From Actinomycetaceae bacterium (lineage in GTDB: Bacteria; Actinomycetota; Actinomycetes; Actinomycetales; Actinomycetaceae), in assembly GCA_030537615.1 (NCBI GenBank), contig JAUNVP010000002.1:62001-126000 (forward strand): a DNA stretch of 64,000 bases, in the 5' to 3' direction. A program made the position numbers and the translations under genes. A model generated the notes under the pieces. The model made no database searches, was not told where the DNA came from, and was given only the letters and a program-made list of their open reading frames with translations. Position 1 is the first letter of the stretch. Each line of letters opens with the position of its first letter. Below, one piece after another: positions 1-9,411 of the stretch.

Positions 1-80
1 GCCTAATCATTCCTGACATGACTCAGTCACACCAGATCCTCAGCATCGCCGGCCGTTCCGCAATTCACGCGGACACAAAC

Positions 81-107
81 GAACGCCAGGCACGAAGCCT
101 GGCGTTC
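81..107 (-). terminator. Terminator-like hairpin after the sugar ABC operon
   Basis: A perfect 11-bp inverted repeat (GAACGCCAGGC, 5-nt loop, GCCTGGCGTTC) lies just past the stop of the sugar-binding protein gene read on the minus strand. A short T-rich stretch follows in that direction. It probably ends transcription of the ABC operon. Confidence 0.6.
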
Positions 108-146
108 GCGGTGTGAGGACTACAGCACCCTCACAGATTGGAGACG

Positions 147-1265
147 TTACTTGGTGGCGTCAGCAACGAGCTTGGAGCGAGTTTCATCATTCTTGTACAC
201 CTCTGCGGCGTTGTCCTTGGTCACGATGACCGGGGACAACAGGAACGACTTAACCGGATTTCCCTCGACTGACTCGTACTGCTCTTGGTCAACGGTGACA
301 CCGTCGACGGAGGGCTCTTCACCCTTGGCAAGCTGGCTGGCGAGTTTGGAAGCTGCGACAACGAGTGCTCGAGTGTCCTTGTAGATGGTCGAGTACTGAA
401 CGCCCTGAGCGACAAGGGTCACGGATTCATCTTCGGAGTCTTGGCCGGTGACCACCGGACGAGGACGCTGTTCACCAACGGAGGTAAGAACGGCGCGAGC
501 GAGCGTGTCATTGGGGGAAAGGATACCGTCCGGAGCTGCGGTGCCGGTGTAGGTCGATGCGAGGAGCGAGTCCATGCGGTTCTGCGCGTTCTTGGGATCC
601 CAGCCCTGCGTTGCAGCCTGGGAGAATTCCTTTTGGCCGGAGCCGACAACGAGTGTGCCGTCATCAATCTTCGGGGTGAGGACTGACATTGCGCCGTTGA
701 AGAACTTGAGGGAGTTTGCGTCATCGGGGGATCCCGCGAATACCTCGACCTGGTAGGGTCCGTCACCCTTTTGTTCTTTCAGACCGTCAAGCAGGGCCTG
801 GCCCTGGAGTTCGCCAACGTGGAAGTTGTCGTAAGCAATGTAGTAGTCGATGTTCTTCGTGTTGGTCAGCAGGCGATCGTACGCAACGATCTTGATGCCA
901 GCCGCGGCAGCCTGGTCGAGCTGCGAACCGAGCTGTGAGCCATCGATAGCGCCGATAACAAGTACCTGCACGCCCTTGGCGATCATCGAACCAATCTGGT
1001 TCTGCTGTTCAGAGACGCCGCCGTTAGCAAACTGAATGTCACACTCGGCTTTGAGCTCTGCGCACTGTTCTTTGAAGATCGTTTCGGCCTCGACCCAGTT
1101 CTGCGATGTCTTCTGCGGCATTGCAATACCGATTTTGATGCCTTGGTCTTCACTGGCACCGTTACCGGCATCAGCAGCGTCGTCGCCACCACGAGCGCCA
1201 CATGCGCTGACGCTCAGAGCGACTGCTACCGCAGCGCCGAGTGCCGCGAGTTTACGGAAGTTCAT
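147..1265 (-). CDS. chvE: Sugar-binding lipoprotein of a ChvE-type ABC transporter
   Basis: This 372-residue extracytoplasmic binding protein captures a monosaccharide for the adjacent permease and ATPase. The N-terminus is a lipoprotein signal with lipobox LSVSAC, so the mature protein should be tethered to the membrane by Cys22. The body is a periplasmic-binding fold of the ribose/xylose group: KIGIAMPQKTSQNW near residue 45, VLVIGAIDG around 100 and IKIVAYDRLL around 125 are close to the ChvE/XylF pattern. It is the last gene of a minus-strand operon ATPase-permease-binding protein, 108 bp after the permease. The family binds glucose, galactose, arabinose or xylose. The true substrate cannot be read from sequence, and inositol is possible because an iol cluster lies next door. 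Confidence 0.85.
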   Translation of the reverse strand: MNFRKLAALGAAVAVALSVSACGARGGDDAADAGNGASEDQGIKIGIAMPQKTSQNWVEAETIFKEQCAELKAECDIQFANGGVSEQQNQIGSMIAKGVQVLVIGAIDGSQLGSQLDQAAAAGIKIVAYDRLLTNTKNIDYYIAYDNFHVGELQGQALLDGLKEQKGDGPYQVEVFAGSPDDANSLKFFNGAMSVLTPKIDDGTLVVGSGQKEFSQAATQGWDPKNAQNRMDSLLASTYTGTAAPDGILSPNDTLARAVLTSVGEQRPRPVVTGQDSEDESVTLVAQGVQYSTIYKDTRALVVAASKLASQLAKGEEPSVDGVTVDQEQYESVEGNPVKSFLLSPVIVTKDNAAEVYKNDETRSKLVADATK

Positions 1266-1373
1266 ATTGTTCCTTCTTTCGTTTACTGTGTGTATTACTT
1301 TGAGCGTCAGTGAAGGTTCACATTCGGCTGTGATCCGCGCAAGAACTCTCGCGCGACGTGCATGTGCACGACG

Positions 1374-2735
1374 TTATTGTTTTCGCCCGAGCGGGTCGGA
1401 GGTGCCGGGTCGGGCTACGTCTTGGACCGGGACGGTTGAGGTCGGGGTTTCGGTGGCTGAATTAGCCAGTGATGCGTCCTCTGCCGAAGTCACCAAAGCT
1501 GGTGAGGTTCCGGGTTCGCCGCGATTTCGTCGCCACGCATTCTGGAACATTCCGATGACCGAACGCTTGCCCTGCTGCTTGGAGTAGACATCGAGTGCGA
1601 CGGCTGCGAGAAGCACCGCGCCCTTAATGACCTGCGTTCGGTCGATGCCGATACCCATGAGGGATAAGCCGTTGTTGAGGGACGCCATGACGAGGGCGCC
1701 AACCATGGTTCCCATGACTGTTCCGACGCCACCGGTGACGGCCGCTCCACCGATAAAGACGGCGGCAATGGCGTCCAGTTCCCACAGGTTGCCGTCTTGC
1801 GGTCCGGAGGCGTGCGCTCGACCAATAAAGACAACTGCCGCTACCGAGGCGAGGAGGGCATTGTTGAACATGACGAAGAAGTTGGTCTTGCGGAGGGAAA
1901 CACCGGCTAGAGCTGCTGCCTGACGGTTACCGCCAACAGCGTAAACTCCGCGGCCGAGGATCGTCTTGGTCGAGAGGAAGGAGTAGAAGAGCACGAGGAC
2001 AATGACGATGAGGCCCGATACGGGGATAGAGGTACCCACATTTCCGGAGGCAAAAATCCACATGACCGAAAGGATCACGGCGGAAAGGACGACGACGCGT
2101 GCAATGGATACCCATACGGGCACGGTTTCAAGGTCGTATTTGCGCGCCTTTGCCCGCTTGGACAGTTCGCGCCAAGCAACTGCCAGTACGCCGATAGCTG
2201 CCAGAATCATGGTCGGAAGATTGAACGGAATAACATCGGGCATGATGTCCGGGAGGAATCCACCCCCGAGGTACTGCATAATCGGGCCGGAGGGCACGGT
2301 CAAAGAAGCACCCACCCACTGGTTGAGGCCGCGGAATAGCATCCATCCTGAGAGCGTGACGACGAATGCGGGAACTCCCACGAAAGCGACCCAGAATCCC
2401 TGCCATGCACCAACAATGGCGCCCAGACACAGGCCGAGAAGAATGGCGGCCCATTCGGGCCATCCCCACTGGGAATAGGCCATCGCGACGATAATGCCAA
2501 CGAATGCAGCCACCGAACCAACCGAAAGGTCAATGTGTCCGGCGACGATGACGAGGAGCATACCGAGTGCAAGGATGAGCACGTAGGTATTCCCCTGTAC
2601 GAGGTTAATGAAATTCGTCGGGGTAAAAACCAATCCCCCTGTCTTCCACTGGAAGAAGAGCAAAATGGCGATGAGGGCGCCGATCATGCCGTATTGGCGC
2701 ATGTCGCCACCGAAGAGTTGTCGAATTGTTGTCAT
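1374..2735 (-). CDS. gguB: Sugar ABC transporter permease (GguB/XylH type)
   Basis: This 453-residue integral membrane protein has about ten hydrophobic segments and the BPD_transp_2 architecture of ribose/xylose-type permeases: the IDLSVGSVAAFVGI region near residue 68, and the conserved loop with GRGVYAVGGN and AALAGVS near 260-275. It would form the channel of the importer with the neighbouring double ATPase. The C-terminal tail of roughly 50 residues is polar and rich in Ser, Thr and Pro, longer than in most homologues. A Shine-Dalgarno site (CAGGAA) precedes the ATG, and the gap to the ATPase gene upstream is 14 bp, so the two are co-transcribed. Confidence 0.87.
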   Translation of the reverse strand: MTTIRQLFGGDMRQYGMIGALIAILLFFQWKTGGLVFTPTNFINLVQGNTYVLILALGMLLVIVAGHIDLSVGSVAAFVGIIVAMAYSQWGWPEWAAILLGLCLGAIVGAWQGFWVAFVGVPAFVVTLSGWMLFRGLNQWVGASLTVPSGPIMQYLGGGFLPDIMPDVIPFNLPTMILAAIGVLAVAWRELSKRAKARKYDLETVPVWVSIARVVVLSAVILSVMWIFASGNVGTSIPVSGLIVIVLVLFYSFLSTKTILGRGVYAVGGNRQAAALAGVSLRKTNFFVMFNNALLASVAAVVFIGRAHASGPQDGNLWELDAIAAVFIGGAAVTGGVGTVMGTMVGALVMASLNNGLSLMGIGIDRTQVIKGAVLLAAVALDVYSKQQGKRSVIGMFQNAWRRNRGEPGTSPALVTSAEDASLANSATETPTSTVPVQDVARPGTSDPLGRKQ

Positions 2736-2749
2736 GAGATTCCTGTTCG

Positions 2750-4303
2750 TTACGCGACGGGTCGGGTAGATGAAGTCATGAGGCGCATCAGCGATTCTTG
2801 ATCGGCGTCAGCAGCATCGAGTTGCCCGGTGATCTCGCCCTCGAAGACGGTGTAAATCCTGTCTGACATTCCGAGGACCTCGGGAAGTTCGGATGAGATG
2901 ATGATGATGGCTTTGCCCTGCGCGGCGAGAGCGTGAATGATCGTGTAGATCTCGTACTTTGCACCGACGTCGATTCCGCGTGTGGGCTCGTCGAGAATGA
3001 GTACGTCGGGATCGGTGAAGATCCATTTCGAAAGGACGACTTTCTGCTGGTTTCCGCCGGAGAGAGTAGATACGCCGGTCGAAACGCTCGGTGCTTTGGT
3101 ACGTAGCCGCATTCGGAGTTCTTCTGCTCTGACTGCGGCGCTGTCCCAATCAATGACGCCGCCGGGAGCGACTTTTTTCATCTTGGCGCTGATCGTCGAC
3201 ACCATGATGGGGTCGAGGAGGTTAAGGCCAAGCGCTTTACGATCTTCGGGAATGTAGGCAATTCGTTGCGTAATAGCATCGCGAACCGAGTTGATCTTGG
3301 CTTTTTCGCCGTTAATGTAGACTTCGCCGCGTTCGAAGATACCGTACGATTTGCCGAATACGGAACGGGCGAGCTCTGTTCGGCCTGCTCCCATGAGACC
3401 AGCAATTCCAACGATTTCTCCCGCTCGCACGTGAAGGTTTGAGCCTTTGCACACGTAGCGCTCGGTGTTAATCGGGTGGCGGACCCACCAGTCACGTACT
3501 TCAAAGATCACATCACCGAGTTCCGGTTCTCTTTCGGGGAAGCGGTTATCGAGGCTGCGGCCAACCATGCCGCGAATGATGCGATCCTCGTCGATGTCAC
3601 CTGAGGAAACGTAGAGAGTTTCAATGGTCTTTCCATCACGAATGATGGTGACGGCATCCGACACTTCTTCGATCTCGTTCAGCTTGTGGCTAATCATAAT
3701 GAGCGTCATACCAGCGTCGCGCTGGGTCCGCATGATGTTGAGCAGGTGCGCCGATTCTTCTTCGTTAAGGGCGGCAGTTGGTTCATCGAGAATGAGGAGC
3801 TTACATTTCTTTGCCAACGCCTTCGCAATTTCGATCAGCTGTTGCTTACCGACCCCGAGATCCTTAATTTTCGTCTCGGGATCTTCGTCAAGGCCAACCA
3901 TCTTGAGATATTTGGCAGCTTCGGCGTGGGTTCGTCCCCAGTTAATGCTCCCGCGTTCGGTGATTTCATTCCCGAGAAACATGTTCTCAGCGACGGAGAG
4001 TTCAGGGATGAGGGCGAGTTCCTGGTGAATGATCGCGATCCCGGCCTCTTCGCTCTGTTTAAGGTTTGAAAACTTGACGGGTTTGCCATCGAATTCAATC
4101 GTGCCCCGGTAGGTTCCGGACGGGTGTACGCCGGACAGGACTTTCATCAGCGTGGATTTCCCCGCGCCGTTTTCCCCGCAAATTGCGTGGATTTCTTGCT
4201 CATGCACGGTGAGGTTGACATCGTCAAGGGCGATGACCCCGGGGAACTCTTTGACGATGTGTTCCATTTTGAGGATTACACGCTCGGTTGGCTTGCTTGC
4301 CAC
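2750..4303 (-). CDS. gguA: Sugar ABC transporter ATPase, two nucleotide-binding domains
   Basis: This 517-residue tandem ATPase energises uptake by the ChvE/GguB pair. The first domain carries Walker A GENGAGKST near residue 36 and Walker B LLILDEPTAAL. The second carries the signature LSGGNQQKVVLSKW and Walker B VLILDEPTRGIDVG, the usual degenerate second half of the RbsA/XylG/MmsA family. I place the start at GTG (VASKPTERV) rather than an upstream ATG because a GGGAGG ribosome site lies 4 bp before it. It is the first gene of the operon. The upstream gap of about 110 bp separates it from the ROK regulator, which faces the same way. Confidence 0.88.
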   Translation of the reverse strand: MASKPTERVILKMEHIVKEFPGVIALDDVNLTVHEQEIHAICGENGAGKSTLMKVLSGVHPSGTYRGTIEFDGKPVKFSNLKQSEEAGIAIIHQELALIPELSVAENMFLGNEITERGSINWGRTHAEAAKYLKMVGLDEDPETKIKDLGVGKQQLIEIAKALAKKCKLLILDEPTAALNEEESAHLLNIMRTQRDAGMTLIMISHKLNEIEEVSDAVTIIRDGKTIETLYVSSGDIDEDRIIRGMVGRSLDNRFPEREPELGDVIFEVRDWWVRHPINTERYVCKGSNLHVRAGEIVGIAGLMGAGRTELARSVFGKSYGIFERGEVYINGEKAKINSVRDAITQRIAYIPEDRKALGLNLLDPIMVSTISAKMKKVAPGGVIDWDSAAVRAEELRMRLRTKAPSVSTGVSTLSGGNQQKVVLSKWIFTDPDVLILDEPTRGIDVGAKYEIYTIIHALAAQGKAIIIISSELPEVLGMSDRIYTVFEGEITGQLDAADADQESLMRLMTSSTRPVA

Positions 4304-4417
4304 ATTTGCCTCCCACAGACAGCGTTGTCTTATTTGATAGACCAACTATGCCAGCGGAAAAGCGTCAGATCAATCTTTGAACCCAAGCTGTTATAAAACT
4401 GTTATTGAGTTCGATGT

Positions 4418-5581
4418 CTAAACGATAGAGGTGCGGATACTCATTTCTGCAGCCCCCAGTGCAACGGCATATCCTTCCAGCGAATCGGCATCGAGATCGA
4501 TTCGGTGGGTGACAATCGGTAGACACCACCGCAAGAGCTCGGCTCGCGCTGCTGCCACAAAAGTGTCCGACGTGGCGAGTTCGGAGCCTCCAACCACAAT
4601 GACCTGAGGATTGAGGAGATTGGTGAGATCCCCGAGGGTGCGTCCGAGGGCCTCGCCCGCATGTTCGACCACGCGGCGAACCGCCACATCGTTGTCTTCA
4701 ATGGCAGCAAGCACCTCGTTACCCGAGGTTACGGATCTACCAAGTTCCTGAACACGAGAGACAATTGCTGGAATGGAGATTTCACTTTCGAGACAACCGC
4801 GGTTACCGCACCGACAGAGGACCTGGCTCGCGCCTCCACGAACATGCCCGATTTCTCCGGCCAGGCCTTGCGAACCATCGTAGGTGTAGCCACGCAACAC
4901 GAATCCAGCACCAATACCTTCAGAAACAAGGATGTAGACGAGATCGTCTACCCCCTCATGGGTCCCCCACGTTACTTCAGCAAGAGCACTGAGATTCGCA
5001 TCGTTCGAAACTAAAACGCAAACGCCGAACTCGGCTTCTAACCGATCAACCAAATCCTGCGTGACCCACGTTGGCAACATAGGTGAGGTAACGATCTCCC
5101 GAGTTCCGTATTCAATGGGGGCGGGAATTCCGGCGCCAATAGCGACCACATCAGAATTGTGGCGTCCAGAGTCTTTCACCATCTGTTTCATGGCGGCGAT
5201 GAGATCTTTGGCGAAAGTCCGAGCAGTCCAGTCACGTTTGATAGCTATCGAGTCTTTTGCAATGACGGTTCGGTCGACACCGACAAGACTCATGCGGCAC
5301 TGGTGTGCTCCCAGATCGACGCCAAACACCACAGCCTTGACATCACTGAGTGAAACAAGTTGAGCACGGCGGCCGTTATAGGTCGTCGGTTCGGTCTGCG
5401 CCACGCCCTCATCCACGAGTTCGCGCACGAGGTTCGATACTGTCGCCTTCGACAATCCCGACTGCGCGGTCAATTCGGTTTGAGTTTGCGGTCCCTGCTG
5501 ACGCAAAATCTCCGCCAGCATGGCCCGGTTGCTACTGCGCAACTTCGTAAGAGCTGAGTCGTTTGAGCGTGTGTCACGCAT
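4418..5581 (-). CDS. ROK-family transcriptional regulator
   Basis: This 387-residue protein has an N-terminal winged helix-turn-helix (TELTAQSGLSKATVSNLVRELVD, about residues 30-55) followed by a ROK sugar-kinase-like domain. That domain has the VFGVDLGAHQCR start and the zinc/ROK signature CRCGNRGCLE near residue 260. Regulators of this XylR/NagC type bind a sugar and repress transport genes. Its position directly upstream of the gguA-gguB-chvE operon in the same direction suggests that it controls that transporter. The start at ATG (MRDTRSND) gives the usual family length; a longer upstream reading frame adds 31 residues with no homology-like character. An AT-rich stretch with TTTAGTTTATACCTTAAAC about 50 bp upstream could be an autoregulatory site. 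Confidence 0.85.
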   Translation of the reverse strand: MRDTRSNDSALTKLRSSNRAMLAEILRQQGPQTQTELTAQSGLSKATVSNLVRELVDEGVAQTEPTTYNGRRAQLVSLSDVKAVVFGVDLGAHQCRMSLVGVDRTVIAKDSIAIKRDWTARTFAKDLIAAMKQMVKDSGRHNSDVVAIGAGIPAPIEYGTREIVTSPMLPTWVTQDLVDRLEAEFGVCVLVSNDANLSALAEVTWGTHEGVDDLVYILVSEGIGAGFVLRGYTYDGSQGLAGEIGHVRGGASQVLCRCGNRGCLESEISIPAIVSRVQELGRSVTSGNEVLAAIEDNDVAVRRVVEHAGEALGRTLGDLTNLLNPQVIVVGGSELATSDTFVAAARAELLRWCLPIVTHRIDLDADSLEGYAVALGAAEMSIRTSIV

Positions 5582-5675
5582 AAAAATCACTACTGTCTGA
5601 GATGACGGACTAGGTCTGTTGCCTTTTAGTTTATACCTTAAACACAACAGGCGCGTCGAACTATGCCACATCATG

Positions 5676-5715
5676 ACTGTGGGGCGCCCAGCAAGTGCGC
5701 TGGTCGCCCCACAGT
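5676..5715 (-). terminator. Terminator-like hairpin after iolD
   Basis: An 11-bp perfect inverted repeat (ACTGTGGGGCG / CGCCCCACAGT) with a further inner CCAGC/GCTGG stem lies 10 bp beyond the iolD stop on the minus strand. There is no clear T-tract. It separates the inositol operon from the ROK gene. Confidence 0.6.
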
Positions 5716-5725
5716 TGAGCGAACG

Positions 5726-7630
5726 TTATCGCAGGTAGTGTCTTTGCATCTTCTTTGCTTCGACATACTCGTCGTACGCCTGCTGCGTCGACTCGATGCG
5801 CGAAGTTTGTGATACCGGAACATCCCACCACGAGGATCCCGGAGGATTCGGGCCGTACAAGTCGGTCTCGATATGAATCATGATCGCCCTGTCATAAGCC
5901 TCGGCTTCACGGTACGCCTCGCGGAACTCCTCAATGGTGCGAACCTTAATCACACGCACACCCCATGACTCCGCATTTTGCGCAATATCGACGGGCAGGA
6001 GATCGCCCTCTTCGTTGTGGGGGCGCCCAGCACCAGCACGATACCGCGTACCAAACCGCTGCGACCCGCGCGATTCAGACAGTGCGCCGATCGACGCAAA
6101 ACCGTAGTTCTGGAGCAGAACATAGATCACCTTGACGCCCTCCTGGACGACGGTGGCAAGTTCCATCGGGAGCATTTGATACGTGCCGTCTCCGACGATC
6201 GCAACGACCTCGGAATCAGGCAGAGCCATCTTGACGCCGAGCGCCGCAGGAATCTCATACCCCATGCAGGAGAACGCATATTCCACGTGATATTGGACGG
6301 GCGTACGCGCCTGCCACAGAGCCTGCAAGTCGCCAGGCATGGAGCCAGCTGCGTTAATGACCACGTCGTTGTCACCCATCATCTCGTTGAGGGCGCCAAA
6401 CACCTCAAGCTGCGCCGGAAGCGGCTGGTGATCAATGTGGTAGCACTTGCGGGTTTCTTCGTGCCACGCCTCGCGCTCTCGGGCGACCTCGTCCTCATAG
6501 GCCGAATCGACGCGATAGTCCGCGAGCGCTTCGGTTAGATCACGCAAGGCTTCACGCGCATCGGCGACGATCATTTCCCCGGAGTTCTTCATTGCGTCAA
6601 AGGCAAGCACGTTGACATTGACGAACTTGACGTCCGGGTTCTTGAACTGGGTGCGCGATGCGGTGGTGAAGTCCGAATAACGGGTTCCGACACCGATCAC
6701 AAGGTCAGCCTTGTCGGCAATGTGGTTACCCGAATCGCCGCCGGTCGAACCCACTCCACCAATCGACTGCGGGTGGTCGAAGTTGATGGCGCCCTTGCCC
6801 GCCTGCGTGTCGGCAACGGGAATGCCGGTCACTCGCGCGAACTCTCGTAATTCTTCCGATGCTTCGGAGTAAATGACGCCGCCACCAGCAATGACCATCG
6901 GGCGCTTGGCCGAGCGAATGAGTTTGACTGCGCGCTCGATGGCGTCCTTCTCGGCCGGTGGCCGACGGACGTACCACACGCGCTTGGCGAACATTTCTTC
7001 GGGGAAGTCGAAGGCTTCTGCCTGCACGTCCTGCGGCAAAGCGAGCGTCACTGCGCCGGTATCCGCCGGATCGGTGAGGACACGCATGGCGTTCATCAGC
7101 GATGGCAGGAGCTGTTCGGGTCGGTTAATCCGATCGAAGAACTTTGAGACCGGGCGGAAGCAGTCATTCACCGAGATGTCGAGAGTCGTTGGATCTTCCA
7201 ACTGCTGTAGCACGGGATCGGGATAGCGGGTGGCGAACTGATCCGAGGGGAACAGCAAGACCGGGAGCCGGTTGGTAGTGGCGAGCGCAGCGCCGGTCAC
7301 CATATTGAGTGACCCCGGACCAATCGACGCCGTGCACAGCATCGTCTGCATCCGGTTCTTCGCTTTCGCAAAAGCCGCTGCTGCGTTAACCATGCCCTGT
7401 TCGTTACGCGGCATGTAGTACGGCATTTCGCCACCGTCTGGCTTGGGATCAATTTCGTTTTGGAGTAGTGCCTGGCCGATTCCGGCCACGTTACCGTGTC
7501 CAAAAATGCCAAATGCCCCGGCGATAAGTCGCTCCTGTTGCCCGTCACGCTCAACATATTGATTGACGAGGAAGCGAATGATGGCCTGCCCGACGGTCAG
7601 GCGAACCGTTTTCACTTGAGGGTTCATCAT
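5726..7630 (-). CDS. iolD: 3D-(3,5/4)-trihydroxycyclohexane-1,2-dione hydrolase
   Basis: This 634-residue thiamine-diphosphate enzyme opens the ring of trihydroxycyclohexanedione to 5-deoxyglucuronate, the third step of myo-inositol breakdown. The acetolactate-synthase-like three-domain layout is visible: the N-terminal pyrimidine-binding domain with FGIFGHGNVAGIGQAL near residue 45, a central domain near 240-360, and a C-terminal domain with the ThDP motif GDGTYQM through LLQNYGFASIG near 490-520. Length matches IolD. The gene is last in the minus-strand operon iolC-aldolase-iolB-iolD, 24 bp after iolB, with an AAAAGGAG site in front of a double ATG; either ATG may be used. Confidence 0.93.
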   Translation of the reverse strand: MMNPQVKTVRLTVGQAIIRFLVNQYVERDGQQERLIAGAFGIFGHGNVAGIGQALLQNEIDPKPDGGEMPYYMPRNEQGMVNAAAAFAKAKNRMQTMLCTASIGPGSLNMVTGAALATTNRLPVLLFPSDQFATRYPDPVLQQLEDPTTLDISVNDCFRPVSKFFDRINRPEQLLPSLMNAMRVLTDPADTGAVTLALPQDVQAEAFDFPEEMFAKRVWYVRRPPAEKDAIERAVKLIRSAKRPMVIAGGGVIYSEASEELREFARVTGIPVADTQAGKGAINFDHPQSIGGVGSTGGDSGNHIADKADLVIGVGTRYSDFTTASRTQFKNPDVKFVNVNVLAFDAMKNSGEMIVADAREALRDLTEALADYRVDSAYEDEVAREREAWHEETRKCYHIDHQPLPAQLEVFGALNEMMGDNDVVINAAGSMPGDLQALWQARTPVQYHVEYAFSCMGYEIPAALGVKMALPDSEVVAIVGDGTYQMLPMELATVVQEGVKVIYVLLQNYGFASIGALSESRGSQRFGTRYRAGAGRPHNEEGDLLPVDIAQNAESWGVRVIKVRTIEEFREAYREAEAYDRAIMIHIETDLYGPNPPGSSWWDVPVSQTSRIESTQQAYDEYVEAKKMQRHYLR

Positions 7631-7654
7631 GTCTCCTTTTATGACCGTCGTCGG

Positions 7655-8536
7655 TCACTCGTTCATCGGGGTCATCGGGAGACGAGGATCGACTTCTGTG
7701 TCATCCCATGTCTCTCGCAACCAATCGTAGTGAGGATCATTGGTCATCAGCCAGGTCGAATCTTCGGCAGGGCCGGCCATGACGTTGAGGTAATAGAGGT
7801 TGTATCCCGGCGCCGCAATCGAGGGACCGTGGTAGCCGTAAGGCATAATCACCATGTCGCGGCTGTGCACTTCAGCGCACACGTCGATCGGTTTACCGGG
7901 CGAGGGGTAGATCCGCTGGATGGCCATTCCGGTCGTACCGTTGGCTGCCGGCTGAATCTCGTAGTAGTAGATTTCTTCGAGAATCCGCTCGTCTTCGGTG
8001 TGCTCATCGTGCTTGTGGGGAGGGTAAGACGACCAGTTACCACCGGGTGTCAGAACCTCGGTCACCAACAGGTGCGACGTCTCCAACGTATTGCCAAGAG
8101 CGTAGTTATTCACCTGGCGTGAACAGTTACCGGCCCCGCGCAGCATTGTTACGACCTCATCGACCGGGCAGTAGCGTACCGGCAGATCTCTCGTGGCTTT
8201 GGACGCGGGGAGGGCGAAGCGTCCTCCCTTATCTGATGCCACGGTGAATGTCGTATTGCGCGGAATGTAGATGTAGTCGGTGATGTTCGTCCAAATGGAG
8301 TCACGTCCGGCGATCTCATGATCTTCACCATTAACAGTAACCGTGCAACCACCCTCGAGGGGGAGGACGAGGAGTTCGGTTTCACCGGATTCGACCTCCT
8401 GCACCCCACCGGCCTCAAGGCCAAGGACGCGTAGCGCAGACCATTCCCAACCGGCGCGCTCGATGGTCAGATCGGTTTCGAACTGGCCGTGGGCAGTTTC
8501 ACCGGCGCGGATTACGTATTTGTCGTTGTCACTCAT
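7655..8536 (-). CDS. iolB: 5-deoxy-glucuronate isomerase
   Basis: This 293-residue enzyme isomerises 5-deoxy-D-glucuronate to 2-deoxy-5-keto-D-gluconate, the fourth step of the inositol pathway. The sequence shows the IolB bicupin pattern with metal ligands in SYPPHKHDEH (about residue 166) and EEIYYYEI, followed by the VIMPYGYHG block near 230. Length is as expected for the family. It lies between the aldolase gene (9 bp upstream) and iolD (24 bp downstream) in one operon. Confidence 0.93.
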   Translation of the reverse strand: MSDNDKYVIRAGETAHGQFETDLTIERAGWEWSALRVLGLEAGGVQEVESGETELLVLPLEGGCTVTVNGEDHEIAGRDSIWTNITDYIYIPRNTTFTVASDKGGRFALPASKATRDLPVRYCPVDEVVTMLRGAGNCSRQVNNYALGNTLETSHLLVTEVLTPGGNWSSYPPHKHDEHTEDERILEEIYYYEIQPAANGTTGMAIQRIYPSPGKPIDVCAEVHSRDMVIMPYGYHGPSIAAPGYNLYYLNVMAGPAEDSTWLMTNDPHYDWLRETWDDTEVDPRLPMTPMNE

Positions 8537-8545
8537 TTTGTATCC

Positions 8546-9409
8546 TCACAGTAGGCTGACGGCGTTGTCGACAGCGCGGCTGACATCCCCGTCTGGTGGG
8601 AACAGCAGGGATCGTCCGATGACGAGGCCCTTGACGTTAGGCAACGTGAGAGCAGCCGCCCAGCCTTCGAGGGCACGATCGGGGTCATCCGGCACTTCTC
8701 CTCCCAGGATAAGCGAGGGAAGCGTTGTCGAGTCCATAACTCGTTCCATCTCGTCGACACACGGGAGCTTGAGCCAGGTGTAGGCACTCGTCTTGGCAAG
8801 ACCGGATGCCACGGCAATGGATTTAATTACCGCGTCGGGACTCAGATCGTTGACGATACGGCCGTCTTTCCATTCGGAAATGAAGGGTTCCACCATTGCC
8901 TGGAGCTTGTGGTCGGCGAGTTCATTGATGGCATTCGCTGTTGCTTCCAGCGTCGGCGCTGTGGCGAGGTCAGCATAGTTGATGCGGGTGAGCATCTTTC
9001 CACCATCAAGTTTCGCTTCGGCGATACCTGCCGCATCGTAGCAGTTGAACCGATCGTCCATTTCAAAGGCAGCACCCTGAAGTCCGGTGCGATTCATCGA
9101 CCCCCACACGAGTTTGCCTTCGAGCGCCCCGAGAAGTGCGAGATCCTCGATCATGTCTGCGGTGCCGAGGAATCCGTGAACACCGGGGCGAGACAATGCT
9201 TCGACACAGCGCTCCAGCGTGACCTCACGCGAGGCCATCGCCATCGGGTCGTCGCCCGCGCCGAGCGCTCCGCGAGCCGGATGGTCGCAGGCGATGATCA
9301 TGAGGTTTTCACCGCGCGGAAGCTTCCCCGGGCGACGTGCACGGAGCGCTTGTTCAATGCGTTCGGGCTCATACGCCCGAATCTCAGTCAGTTTTTCGAT
9401 AAGACTCAT
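8546..9409 (-). CDS. Cgl0159-type (beta/alpha)8 aldolase-like protein of the iol operon
   Basis: This 287-residue TIM-barrel protein is similar in character to the class I aldolase/DeoC-LacD group found in actinobacterial inositol clusters (Cgl0159 type in Corynebacterium). Visible landmarks are MIIACDHPARGALG near residue 38, a barrel strand with LTRINYADL near 140, and the final phosphate-binding-like stretch VKGLVIGRSLLFPPDGD. In an operon with iolC and iolB, the likely role is cleavage of 2-deoxy-5-keto-gluconate 6-phosphate to malonate semialdehyde and dihydroxyacetone phosphate, the IolJ step, since no other IolJ candidate is present. The role is inferred from context. Gaps are 2 bp to iolC and 9 bp to iolB. 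Confidence 0.75.
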   Translation of the reverse strand: MSLIEKLTEIRAYEPERIEQALRARRPGKLPRGENLMIIACDHPARGALGAGDDPMAMASREVTLERCVEALSRPGVHGFLGTADMIEDLALLGALEGKLVWGSMNRTGLQGAAFEMDDRFNCYDAAGIAEAKLDGGKMLTRINYADLATAPTLEATANAINELADHKLQAMVEPFISEWKDGRIVNDLSPDAVIKSIAVASGLAKTSAYTWLKLPCVDEMERVMDSTTLPSLILGGEVPDDPDRALEGWAAALTLPNVKGLVIGRSLLFPPDGDVSRAVDNAVSLL

Positions 9410-9411
9410 GG